DNA of 64,000 nt from Deinococcus sp. JMULE3. Its GTDB lineage: Bacteria; Deinococcota; Deinococci; Deinococcales; Deinococcaceae. Location of the stretch: contig NZ_SGWE01000004.1 of the NCBI RefSeq assembly GCF_013337115.1, forward strand, positions 186,001-250,000, given 5' to 3'. Below the pieces are notes generated by a model. That model was not told where the DNA came from and searched no databases. It saw nothing but the letters and a program-made list of their open reading frames with translations. Position 1 is the stretch's first letter. The number at the start of each line of letters is the position of its first letter. Shown here piece by piece: positions 53,264-64,000 of the stretch. Position numbers and translations under genes: made by a program.

Positions 53264-54634
53264 ATGCATGATCCATTTTCTGCGGTGCCGTTGCCGGGCC
53301 GGGATGAGCGGCGGGCGCGGGGCCGCGCGCTACGCCGCACGCTGGCCCGGCGCGACCACGCGCTGTTCGAGGCACCCGGTGAGCGACCTGAACATGTGCT
53401 GAACGCCCTGCACGCGGGAACGGACGGCTGCATGACGCACCTGCTGCCGCTGCGGTTCGGGCGGATGGTCGCCAGTCCCTTCGCGTTCTTCCGGGGGACG
53501 GCGGCGCTGATGGCGGCCGATCTGGCGGGCACGCCCGTGACGGGCGAGCGGGTGCAGGCCAGCGGGGACGCCCACTGCGCCAACTTCGGGGCGTTCGCGA
53601 CCGGCGAGCGGAACCTGGTGTTCGACCTGAACGACTTCGATGAGACGCTGCGGGCGCCGTGGGAGTGGGATGTGCGGCGGCTGGCGACCAGTCTGGTGCT
53701 GGCCGGGCGCGAGGCGGGGCACAGCGAGGCGGACGCCGTGTATGCCGCGCGCAGCGCGGCGCGGGCCTACCGCCTGCATGTCCGTGCGTACGCGAGGCAG
53801 CATCACCTGGACGTCTGGTACGACCGCATCGACGCGTCGGAGGCGCTGGCGGACATGGCGGCCGACGCGCGGGATCACGGCCGGGCGATGTTCGCGAAGG
53901 CCAGTACCCGCACGCACCTGCACACCCTGAAGAAACTGGCGGTGCAGACGCCGGGCGGCTGGCGCCTGCGGGACGATCCGCCGCTGCTGGTGCACACGTC
54001 GGACCCACAGGCGGAGGTCATGCTGGCGGGCGTGCGGGCGAACTACCTGGACAGCGTCGCGCCGGACCGCCGGGAGCTGCTGTCGCGCTACCACCTGGCG
54101 GACTGGGCGTTGAAGGTCACGGGCGTCGGCAGTTGCGGTCGGCGGGTGCTGGTCCTGCTGCTGGTCGCCGATGGGGACGACGTGCTGTTCCTGCAGGTGA
54201 AGGAGGCGCGGCCGAGCGTGCTGGAACCGTTCGCCGGGCCGACCGTGGCGCGCAACGCCGCGCACCGGATCGTGCGGGGGCAGCAGCTGATGCAGGCGGC
54301 GGCCGATCCGTTCCTGGGTTGGTCGGCGGGCGACGGGTTCTGCGGGTACGTGCGGCAGTTGCGGGACCAGAAGGGCCGCTTCGACCTGCAGGCGGTCTCG
54401 CCGCGCACGCTGGAGGAGATCGCCGAGCTGTGCGGCTGGGCGCTGGCCCGCGCGCACGCCCGAACGGGGGACGCGGTGGCGCTGGGTGCGTACCTGGGCC
54501 GCCGTGAGACCTTCGATCAGGCGGTGGCGGCCTTCGCGGTGGCGTACGCCGATCAGGCCGAGCGGGATCATGCCGCGCTGGCCCAGGCGATCGCGCGGGG
54601 TGACCTGGAGGCGGAGGCTGAACCTGTGGCGTGA
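53264..54634 (+). CDS. DUF2252 family protein
   Basis: 456 residues. The family hallmark is QASGDAHCANFGAF followed by FDLNDFDETLRAPWEWDVRR, with TGVGSCGRRVLVLLLVADGD and FLQVKEARPSVLEPF further on. The pattern resembles a protein-kinase-like (aminoglycoside phosphotransferase-type) fold with HxDxxxxN and D motifs, suggesting a phosphotransferase, but no substrate is established. ATG 53264 gives a normal N-terminus. Confidence 0.85.
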   Translation: MHDPFSAVPLPGRDERRARGRALRRTLARRDHALFEAPGERPEHVLNALHAGTDGCMTHLLPLRFGRMVASPFAFFRGTAALMAADLAGTPVTGERVQASGDAHCANFGAFATGERNLVFDLNDFDETLRAPWEWDVRRLATSLVLAGREAGHSEADAVYAARSAARAYRLHVRAYARQHHLDVWYDRIDASEALADMAADARDHGRAMFAKASTRTHLHTLKKLAVQTPGGWRLRDDPPLLVHTSDPQAEVMLAGVRANYLDSVAPDRRELLSRYHLADWALKVTGVGSCGRRVLVLLLVADGDDVLFLQVKEARPSVLEPFAGPTVARNAAHRIVRGQQLMQAAADPFLGWSAGDGFCGYVRQLRDQKGRFDLQAVSPRTLEEIAELCGWALARAHARTGDAVALGAYLGRRETFDQAVAAFAVAYADQAERDHAALAQAIARGDLEAEAEPVA

Positions 54635-54676
54635 CCTGGGGCTCGGGAGGTTGGAGCCTCCCACGGCTTCACAGGT

Positions 54677-54708
54677 AGAGGCCCCGGGGGATAGTCCCTG
54701 GGGCCTCT
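54677..54708. terminator. Bidirectional terminator hairpin
   Basis: AGAGGCCCC (54677-54685) pairs with GGGGCCTCT (54700-54708) around a 14-base loop. It lies between the convergent DUF2252 gene and the sugar ABC permease gene. Confidence 0.65.
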
Positions 54709-54752
54709 GCCATCTGCCTTCGGTGGGTTCCTGACCGCGCGACTGGAGTGGG

Positions 54753-55604
54753 TCAGCCCTTGACGGCCCCGGCGGTCAGGCCGGACACGATGTTGCGCTG
54801 GAACACCAGGACCAGGATGATCAGGGGGATAGTCACGACGATGCTGGCGGCCATGATCTGGCCCCACGGCTGGTCGAACTGCGTGGCGCCGGAATAATTG
54901 GCGATCACGACCGGCACGGTGCGGTTGGTGCTGGTGAAGGTCAGGGCGAACAGGTACTCGTTCCAGGCGTTGATGAACGCCAGCAGGCCGGTGGTGACCA
55001 GGGCGGGCATCATGACGGGGAACAGCACGAGGAACAGCGTCTGGAGGGGACTGGCGCCGTCCACCAGGGCCGCCTCTTCCAGTTCGCCGGGGATGTCACG
55101 CACGAAGCTGGTCAGCACCCACACGGTGAAGGGGATGGTGAAGATCAGGTACGTGAGGATCAGGCCGACGGGGTTGTTGTACAGGCCCAGGGCGCTGATC
55201 AGGGTGTACAGGCCCGACAGCACGGCGATCTGCGGGAAGACGCTGACGGCCAGGATGACGTACATGATGATCTGCTTGCCCTTGAAGCGGAAGCGGCCCA
55301 GGGCGTACGCGGCGAACGAGCCGATCAGCAGGCTGATCAGGACCGAGCCGACGGCGACGATCAGGGAGTACAGCAGGCCGCGCTGGAAGTTCGGGTTGGC
55401 GAACACCTGGGTGTAGTTCTGGAAGGTGGTCTCGGCGGCGATGAACTGAGCGGGTTGCAGGAACAGGTCGCCGGGGGAGCGCAGGCTGGTCAGGACCGCC
55501 CAGAAGAACGGGGCGAGCAGGTAGAAGGCGATGACCAGCACGAGCAGGTAGAAGGCCGCGCGTTGCAGGTAGTACAGGGCCGGGTTCTTGGTCTTCAGGT
55601 TCAT
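54753..55604 (-). CDS. Sugar ABC transporter permease (MalG type)
   Basis: 283 residues, six spans. The EAA loop that contacts the ATPase is [35 protein letters not shown] first span ([20 protein letters not shown]) and SYLIVAVGS regions fit MalG. Third gene of the importer operon; the ATP-binding subunit is not encoded here and is probably a shared MsmK/MalK-type protein elsewhere. Confidence 0.9.
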   Translation of the reverse strand: MNLKTKNPALYYLQRAAFYLLVLVIAFYLLAPFFWAVLTSLRSPGDLFLQPAQFIAAETTFQNYTQVFANPNFQRGLLYSLIVAVGSVLISLLIGSFAAYALGRFRFKGKQIIMYVILAVSVFPQIAVLSGLYTLISALGLYNNPVGLILTYLIFTIPFTVWVLTSFVRDIPGELEEAALVDGASPLQTLFLVLFPVMMPALVTTGLLAFINAWNEYLFALTFTSTNRTVPVVIANYSGATQFDQPWGQIMAASIVVTIPLIILVLVFQRNIVSGLTAGAVKG

Positions 55605-55614
55605 GTCGGCCCCC

Positions 55615-56541
55615 TCAGTCGAATTTCACGCGGAACGCGGTGACGTAGATGACGACGATGACCATGATGATCACGAAGATCGCCACGCTGACGGCGCTGC
55701 CGTAGCCGAGCAGCGAGTTGTCGATCAGCGCCTGCCGGGCGTAGCCGGTCATGCTGGTCGCGGCGGCGTTCACGTTGCCGAGCATCACGGACATGATGTC
55801 GAACACGCGCAGGGCGTCCAGGCTGCGGAACACCAGCGCGACGAGCAGGGCGGGGCGCAGCAGTGGCAGGGTCAGGCGCCAGAACTGCGTCCATTTGCTC
55901 GCGCCGTCCATGTCGGCCGCCTCGTACATGTCGCTGGGCAGACTCTGCAGGCCCGCGAGGATCAGCAGCGCCATGAAGCTGGTGGTCTTCCAGACGTCCA
56001 CGGCGATCAGGGCCCAGATGGCGCTGTCGGTGTTGGCGAGCAGTGCCTGTCCGCCCAGCAGGCCGCGGCCGATCAGGCCGAAGGTGTCGTTGTACAGGTA
56101 CGACCACATCTGCGCGGACACGACGGTGGGGATTGCCCAGGGGACCAGCATGGCGGTGCGGAGAATTCCGCGGCCCTTGAAGGTGCTGTTCACGACCAGC
56201 GCGATGATCATGCCGAAGATGGTTTCCAGCGTGACGGACACGACGGTGAACAGCAGGGTGTTCTTCACGGCGCCCCACCACTTGGGGTCCTGCAGGAAGC
56301 CCAGGGCGACGCCGTCCTCGGTGGTGAACCAGAAGTTCCCCATGCCGATGAAGGTCCGCTGGTCGGGCGTGGTGAGGTTCGCCTCGAACAGCGAGAAGTA
56401 GATGGTGCGGTACAGCGGGTACCCGGCGACCAGGGCGATGGCGATCAGGGTGGGCAGCAGCAGCCAGATCGCCTGCTGGGCGCGGGCGGCCTCGATCCCG
56501 CGTGTTTTCGTGGGGCGGGCGGGCGGGGTGTTCACGGTCAT
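55615..56541 (-). CDS. Sugar ABC transporter permease (MalF type)
   Basis: 308 residues, six spans. The EAA loop is [20 protein letters not shown]. The N-terminal span [20 protein letters not shown] and [20 protein letters not shown] are typical of MalF-like proteins of the carbohydrate uptake type 1 family. It lies between the binding protein and the MalG-type gene, 10 bases from the latter. Confidence 0.9.
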   Translation of the reverse strand: MTVNTPPARPTKTRGIEAARAQQAIWLLLPTLIAIALVAGYPLYRTIYFSLFEANLTTPDQRTFIGMGNFWFTTEDGVALGFLQDPKWWGAVKNTLLFTVVSVTLETIFGMIIALVVNSTFKGRGILRTAMLVPWAIPTVVSAQMWSYLYNDTFGLIGRGLLGGQALLANTDSAIWALIAVDVWKTTSFMALLILAGLQSLPSDMYEAADMDGASKWTQFWRLTLPLLRPALLVALVFRSLDALRVFDIMSVMLGNVNAAATSMTGYARQALIDNSLLGYGSAVSVAIFVIIMVIVVIYVTAFRVKFD

Positions 56542-56672
56542 GCCGGTGGACCTCCTGGGTTGGGCGTGGGTTCAGTGTATGGGGGCGGGGGGACCAGGCG
56601 GCCGGATGAACGCTTTCGCAAGGCTGGCGCTTTCCGGCGGGGTGGAATCTGGCGGGCGGTTGGAATGGGAAG

Positions 56673-56702
56673 GGGGGACGCCCCTGGTGGTGGGCGTCCC
56701 CC
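56673..56702 (-). terminator. Intercistronic hairpin between binding protein and permease genes
   Basis: GGGGGACGCCC and GGGCGTCCCCC form a perfect 11-base-pair stem with an 8-base loop directly after the binding-protein stop. Such hairpins in sugar importer operons allow much more binding protein than permease by partial termination or RNA protection. Confidence 0.7.
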
Positions 56703-56720
56703 CTCCCCTGCGCGGTGGGT

Positions 56721-57980
56721 TTACCAGCCGCGGCCCTTGATGCGGTTCAGGTCGCCTGCGAGTTTGGCGACGGCGGCCTGACCTTTCATCTTGCCGTTCA
56801 GGACGTCGCTGACGGCGGTGCTGAAGGCCTGGGAGACCTGGTTGTACTTGCTCTTGGTGGGGCCGGAGGGACGGGCGACGGCGCTGGTGAAGACGCTGTA
56901 CAGGCTGCCGAAGAAGGGGTTCTTGGCGAGCACGTCCTTGTCCTTGTAGAGGCTCTGGATGGTGGGGTTGTAGGCCCCTTCGATGGCGCGGATCTTCTGC
57001 TCGGCGGGGCCGGCGAGGTAGCGCACGAGGTCGATGGCGGCGGCCTGGTTCTTGCTGTACTGGCTCACGCCGAGCTGCCAGCCGCCGAGGGTGGCGGCGT
57101 TGCGGCTGCCGCCGCTGGGCAGGGGCGCGACGCCGATCTTGCCCTTGACCTTGCTGTCGTCACCCTGGCCGAGCGCCCAGGCGTAGGGCCAGTTACGCAT
57201 GAAGGCGGCGTTGCCGGACTGGAAGATGCCGCGGGCTTCTTCCTCGGCGTAGGTGGTGACGCCGGCGGGGCTGATGGTCTTGATCCAGCTGGCGGCGGTG
57301 TCCAGGGCCTTGGCGGCCTGGGCGTTGTTGATGGTGACCTTGCCGGTCGCGTCGACGATGGTGCCGCCGCCGAAGCTGACGACCCATTCCAGGGCGTCGC
57401 AGGTCAGGCCTTCGTAGTTCTTGCCCTGCCAGACGAAGCCGGTGAAGGCCTTGTTGGTCTTCTGCTCGCCGGTCTGGATCTTCTTGGCCATCAGGGCCAT
57501 CTCGGTCCAGGTCTTGGGGGCGCTCTTGAAGCCGTATTTCTTCAGGAGGTCGGTGCGGTAGTACAGCAGGCCGGCGTCGGTGAACCAGGGCATGGCGACG
57601 AGTTTGCCGTTGACGGTGTTGGCGTCGATGATGCCCTTGAAGTGCGCGTTGACTTCAGCGGCGGGCACCTTGCCCTTCAGGTCGACGAAGTGCTGGGCGA
57701 GCAGGCCGGGCCAGACGACGTCGAGCTGGTAGACGTCGATGTCGCTGCTCTTGGCGGCGAGCTGCTGCTGGTACAGGCCGAGGCGGTCGTTGGTGAGGTT
57801 GGGGCTCTCGAAGATCTTGACTTCGTTGCCGGTCTTCTTGGCCCAGCGGGCGGCGCCGGCCTTGCAGAGTTCGAGTTCCTGGCCGACGGCGCCGCAGGCG
57901 AGGGTGACGGTGACGGCGCTGGCGTTGCTGCTGAAGGCGATGGCGGCGCTGAGGCTGACGAGTGCGATGACTTTCTTCAT
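56721..57980 (-). CDS. Sugar ABC transporter substrate-binding protein (trehalose/maltose type)
   Basis: 419 residues. Signal peptide [20 protein letters not shown]. The mature protein is a type 1 extracellular solute-binding protein (SBP_bac_1): [60 protein letters not shown] and [20 protein letters not shown]. The sequence style resembles trehalose/maltose/sucrose binders of Thermus and Deinococcus. A ribosome-binding site (GGGGG) precedes the ATG. It is first in the operon and under LacI-type operators. Confidence 0.9.
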   Translation of the reverse strand: MKKVIALVSLSAAIAFSSNASAVTVTLACGAVGQELELCKAGAARWAKKTGNEVKIFESPNLTNDRLGLYQQQLAAKSSDIDVYQLDVVWPGLLAQHFVDLKGKVPAAEVNAHFKGIIDANTVNGKLVAMPWFTDAGLLYYRTDLLKKYGFKSAPKTWTEMALMAKKIQTGEQKTNKAFTGFVWQGKNYEGLTCDALEWVVSFGGGTIVDATGKVTINNAQAAKALDTAASWIKTISPAGVTTYAEEEARGIFQSGNAAFMRNWPYAWALGQGDDSKVKGKIGVAPLPSGGSRNAATLGGWQLGVSQYSKNQAAAIDLVRYLAGPAEQKIRAIEGAYNPTIQSLYKDKDVLAKNPFFGSLYSVFTSAVARPSGPTKSKYNQVSQAFSTAVSDVLNGKMKGQAAVAKLAGDLNRIKGRGW

Positions 57981-58022
57981 GCATCCCCCTTGGGTGGGTG
58001 CCGGACAGGCCCGGCCCGCTTC

Positions 58023-58103
58023 TGTGAAGCGGTTCCACGTGTTTCGTTCTTGGTGAGGCAAGCGTACACCTCCGCTCTCAGGCTGTCAATGGAAACAGTT
58101 CCA
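58023..58103 (-). promoter_or_regulatory. Importer promoter with two LacI-type operators
   Basis: On the minus strand TTGACA (58084-58089) and TACGCT (58061-58066) are separated by exactly 17 bases, a strong sigma-70-type promoter. TGGAAACAGTTCCA (58090-58103) abuts the -35 box. TGTGAAGCGGTTCCAC (58023-58038), centred on CG as in LacI-family operators, lies downstream of the expected start of transcription. The pair suggests repression by a LacI-type regulator, not encoded in this window. The rest of the 320-base gap holds a weaker GAAAACGATTC motif near 58224 and no gene. Confidence 0.7.
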
Positions 58104-58262
58104 ACAGCAGGCGATCATTATTCGAAAGTCGCACGAACACCCTCCAGCACGTCTTCGAGCCGTACGACCACCCCTACCGGAGGCATAGACAGCCCATCCT
58201 CCGATGCCACCCCCTGCGCTTTCGAAAACGATTCAGAATGCCCGCCACCCCGCAAAAGCGAA

Positions 58263-58286
58263 CGCCCCCAGCCGAAGCCGGGGGCG
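58263..58286 (-). terminator. Terminator hairpin of the 5'-nucleotidase gene
   Basis: CGCCCCC (58263-58269) pairs with GGGGGCG (58280-58286) with a 10-base loop; on the minus strand it is followed by TTCGCTTTTGCGG. It lies just after the nucleotidase stop codon. Confidence 0.65.
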
Positions 58287-58303
58287 CGCAGAACCAACAG
58301 GGA

Positions 58304-60199
58304 TCAGTACTTGATGTAGTACTCGGCGAAGCCGTCGTCGCGGGTCTTGACCAGCGTGGCGTTCGCCGGCGCGTACTTCTGCGCGGTGGGGCTGCTGGCG
58401 TACAGCAGGGTCGCGCCGGGGATGGGCGTGAGTTTCCAGTTGCCGTCGGCGCTGGGGTTGACGGTCTTCTGCTCGTTGAAGTACTTCACGAGGGCCTCGC
58501 GGGTCTCGTCGGGCGCCTGCAGGATGATGTTCTTGCCGTTCAGGCCGGGGAACGACCCGCCGCCCGAGGCGCGGTAGTTGTTCGTGGCGACCACGAACTG
58601 CGCGGCCGGGTCAATGGGTTTGCCCATGAACGTCAGGTTCTTGATGCGGCGCGCGTTCGGGTTCACGACCTCGCCCTTGCTGTTGTAGCGGTTGGGCTGG
58701 GTGACGTCGATCTCGTAGCTCACGCCGTCGATCACGTCGAAGTTGTAGGTGGGGAAGGTCTCGTCCACCAGTGCCTGCGGCTCGGTCTTGCTGGGGTCGA
58801 TCTGCTTGAACTGCCCGGCGCTGCGCTCCAGCCACTCCTGCACCTGCGCGCCGGTCACGAGCACGGCCTGCACGGTGTTCGGGTACACGTACAGGTCGGC
58901 GACGTTCTTGATCGCCAGCGTCCCGGCGGGGATGTCGGTGTAGTAGCTGACGCCCGCGCGGCCCCCGGCCTTGAAGGGCGCGGCGGCGGACAGGACGGGC
59001 AGGTCCTTGTACTGGGTGCTGCTCAGCGCGGCCTTCACGTACGCGATCTGCGCGTTGCTGACCAGCTGCACGCTGGGGTCGTCCTGCGTCAGTGCCCAGT
59101 AGGAGTTGATGGGGGCGGTCAGGTCGGCGACCTTGCCGCGCACGTAGCCCAGGGTGCCCTGGTGCGCGCCCTCGACGGCGGCGGCGACGGTCGTGTCGGC
59201 GGTCACGAGGCTCTTCTTGGCGGCCTTGTCCCAGATGGGGCGGATGCCGCCCTGTGCGTCCAGGATGGTCCACTTCTGGGTCTTGCGGTCGAAGTTCAGT
59301 TTCAGGTCGGCGACGCCGAGGTTGTTGCCCCAGAAGCCGGGCATCAGGACGACCTTGCCGTTGATGGTGCCCTTGGCGAGGTTCACGCCGGGGACGTCCT
59401 TGTAGGCCGGGCCGGGGAATTCCAGGTGGCTGTGGCCGGTCAGGATCACGTCCAGGCCGGGGACCTTGGTGAGTTCCGCACCGGCCTGTTCCTGGCCGGG
59501 GGTGTACGCGCCGCTGTTGATGCCGGTGTGGGCCAGCGCGACGATGATGTCAGCGCCTTTGGCTTTCATGTCAGGAACGAACTTCTGGGCGCTCTGGACG
59601 ATGTCCATGACCTGCACCTTGCCGTCGAGGTACGCCTTGTCCCAGTTGACGATCTGGGGGGGCGTGAAGCCGATCACGCCGACGTTGATGTAGTACGGGC
59701 GGCCCTGCGTGTCACGGACCAGTTTGCGCTGGATGACGTAGGGGGTGTACTTGTTGCTGCCGTCCATGTTCAGGACGTTGGCGTTCACGTAAGGCATGGG
59801 CGCGGACTTCAGCACGCGGTCGAGGTAGTCCAGGCCGTAGTTGAATTCGTGGTTGCCCAGGGTGGCGCCGTCGTACTTCAGGGAGCGCATGGCCTGGTGC
59901 ATGGGGTGCAGTTCGCCGTCCTTGATGGGCGCGACGCGCGCGGCGTAGTCGCCGAGCGGGTTGCCCTGGATCAGGTCGCCGTTGTCGAACAGCAGCGTGT
60001 TGACCTTCTCGGCGCGGGCCTTGGCGATCAGCGTGGCGGTGTACTCCAGGCCGAACTCGCCCGTGGGCTTGTCCTGGTAGTAGTCGTAGCCCTTGGCGGC
60101 GGTGTGAAGGTCGGTGGTTTCGAGGATGCGCAGTTCGACGGTCTGCGCGCCCGCAGCGCCGAGCATGAGCGCGGTCATCAGGGAGATGTGTTTCAGCAC
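58304..60199 (-). CDS. Exported 5'-nucleotidase / 2',3'-cyclic phosphodiesterase
   Basis: 631 residues from a GTG with TATTCT 7 bases upstream. Signal peptide of about 18 residues. The metallophosphatase motifs are ILETTDLHTAAKGYDYY, LLFDNGDLIQGNPLGDY, GATLGNHEFNYGLDYL, IVALAHTGINSG and ILTGHSHLEFPG. The C-terminal 5'-nucleotidase domain has FVVATNNYRASGGGSFPGLN. It removes phosphate from nucleotides outside the cytoplasm, useful where DNA breakdown products are exported, as in Deinococcus. CpdB/UshA-like. Confidence 0.92.
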   Translation of the reverse strand: MLKHISLMTALMLGAAGAQTVELRILETTDLHTAAKGYDYYQDKPTGEFGLEYTATLIAKARAEKVNTLLFDNGDLIQGNPLGDYAARVAPIKDGELHPMHQAMRSLKYDGATLGNHEFNYGLDYLDRVLKSAPMPYVNANVLNMDGSNKYTPYVIQRKLVRDTQGRPYYINVGVIGFTPPQIVNWDKAYLDGKVQVMDIVQSAQKFVPDMKAKGADIIVALAHTGINSGAYTPGQEQAGAELTKVPGLDVILTGHSHLEFPGPAYKDVPGVNLAKGTINGKVVLMPGFWGNNLGVADLKLNFDRKTQKWTILDAQGGIRPIWDKAAKKSLVTADTTVAAAVEGAHQGTLGYVRGKVADLTAPINSYWALTQDDPSVQLVSNAQIAYVKAALSSTQYKDLPVLSAAAPFKAGGRAGVSYYTDIPAGTLAIKNVADLYVYPNTVQAVLVTGAQVQEWLERSAGQFKQIDPSKTEPQALVDETFPTYNFDVIDGVSYEIDVTQPNRYNSKGEVVNPNARRIKNLTFMGKPIDPAAQFVVATNNYRASGGGSFPGLNGKNIILQAPDETREALVKYFNEQKTVNPSADGNWKLTPIPGATLLYASSPTAQKYAPANATLVKTRDDGFAEYYIKY

Positions 60200-60288
60200 G
60201 CCCGACAGAATAGCGAAAAGTGTCAGGGGTGTATTCGCCCGTCACCGGTGGGCGGCGGGTCAGTCATGAGAACAGCCTCAGGGGGCCT

Positions 60289-60936
<648 letters not shown>

Positions 60937-60970
60937 GGGCGGCCTCCGGCGCAGAAAATGGGAGATGGTC

Positions 60971-61014
60971 GATGGTTGATAGAACGGCGAAGGTCCTCCA
61001 TCCACGGTCACCCA

Positions 61015-61024
<10 letters not shown>
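60971..61024. repeat. Short intergenic repeat spanning the glcD stop codon
   Basis: GATGGTTGAT (60971-60980) and ATCAACCATC (61014-61023) are an inverted pair. The stretch CACCCATCAACCATCC at 61009-61024 occurs again, identically, at 62466-62481 in the glcF-glcD spacer. The repeat supplies the glcD stop codon. It looks like an insertion-type intergenic element shared by both gaps of the operon. Confidence 0.55.
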
Positions 61025-62448
<1,424 letters not shown>

Positions 62449-62491
62449 GAGTCCCCCCCTCCATCACCCATCAACCATCCCCCATCACCCC

Positions 62492-63765
<1,274 letters not shown>

Positions 63766-63769
<4 letters not shown>

Positions 63770-63783
63770 GCAGCCACGCTCAT
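63766..63783 (-). CDS. Possible 5-codon leader ORF coupled to glcF
   Basis: The minus-strand -10 box TATCCT (63791-63796) is followed after exactly 7 bases by an ATG at 63783. That frame reads MSVAA and stops at a TGA overlapping the glcF ATG (ATGA). Leaderless initiation should therefore happen at the mini-frame, and glcF would be translated by re-initiation. The alternative is direct initiation at the glcF ATG 21 bases from the -10 box. Confidence 0.4.
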
Positions 63784-63935
63784 GGGGCACAGGATAGAGG
63801 CGGGTGGCCGGGACAGGCGGAACGCGGCGGCGCAGACGACTAGCCAGATGAAGCTGTCCCCCGCCGGGAAACACGGCGCGGGGTTCGTGAGCACGCGCAG
63901 CTTTTCCCCGCGCGGGGGGGCGCACACTGCCGGGC

Positions 63936-64000
63936 ATGAGCGTTCCCTCTCCCCTGCCCCTGTCCGTGCTTGACCTTGTCCCCGTGCCGCTGGGGTCCAG
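63936..64000 (+). CDS. LLM-class flavin-dependent oxidoreductase, N-terminus (partial)
   Basis: The frame begins at ATG 63936 with CACACT 7 bases upstream and runs off the window. The visible residues [16 protein letters not shown] match the start of bacterial luciferase-like monooxygenases of the kind beginning LSVLDLSPV. Only 21 codons are present, so the call rests on this motif alone. Confidence 0.6.
   Translation, partial: MSVPSPLPLSVLDLVPVPLGS

Overview
The window is high-GC bacterial chromosome, almost certainly a Deinococcus. The evidence is the gene content (BshC for bacillithiol, polyphosphate glucokinase, a Thermus/Deinococcus-style FadR box, glcDEF), heavy leaderless initiation with a TANNNT -10 box about 7 bases before many start codons, and dispersed hairpin repeats of the kind called small noncoding repeats (SNRs) in D. 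radiodurans. No rRNA, tRNA or CRISPR was recognised.

Layout. 1-4.8 kb: end of an unknown gene, an MFS exporter with a poly-C frameshift, rsmB and two unknown genes. 4.87-5.99 kb: a complete IS5-family insertion sequence. 6.1-13 kb: Spo0M-like protein, polyphosphate glucokinase facing a TetR regulator, a 2-phosphoglycerate-kinase-like protein behind an SNR, mutM-pdxH and pyroglutamyl peptidase. 13.1-19.7 kb (minus strand): four small overlapping unknown genes, a DUF58-transglutaminase fusion with MoxR, VanZ-like protein, VOC epimerase and a thioesterase with a FadR-type box.

19.7-32.1 kb is the most unusual part. A three-gene minus-strand operon (lipoprotein, subtilisin-like lipoprotein protease, small stand-alone secretin) lies divergent to a secreted Rhs/YD-repeat protein of about 2470 residues that ends in a Hint autoprotease and a toxin-like tip, followed by a probable immunity gene. 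The Rhs gene is a mosaic: GC-rich core, AT-rich middle, GC-rich Hint, AT-rich tip and immunity gene. I infer, without proof, that the operon exports or matures the Rhs product.

32.4-37.2 kb: deoC, maf, mreC, mreD and PBP2, closely coupled, with an SNR remnant between mreC and mreD. 37.2-44.4 kb: WecG/TagA transferase facing a Crp-type regulator, bshC, proC, prmA-rsmE, recO behind a full SNR, and an FBP-type zinc-finger protein. 44.4-54.6 kb: exported endonuclease/phosphatase, an ABC pair, a frameshifted ArsB-like transporter, truD and accessory genes, an AlbA_2/ATPase-like regulator and a DUF2252 protein. 54.7-58.1 kb: a maltose/trehalose-type ABC importer with LacI-like operators. 58.3-64 kb: 5'-nucleotidase, the glcF-glcD-glcE glycolate oxidase operon and the start of a luciferase-family oxidoreductase.

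The main cross-window observation is that the SNR-type elements are open reading frames that start and stop exactly at gene junctions. Two full copies encode gaplessly alignable 53-residue peptides whose stop codon overlaps the start codon of the next gene (2PGK-like gene, recO). A shortened copy links mreC to mreD by overlaps at both ends. Their hairpins differ in sequence between copies but keep their pairing.
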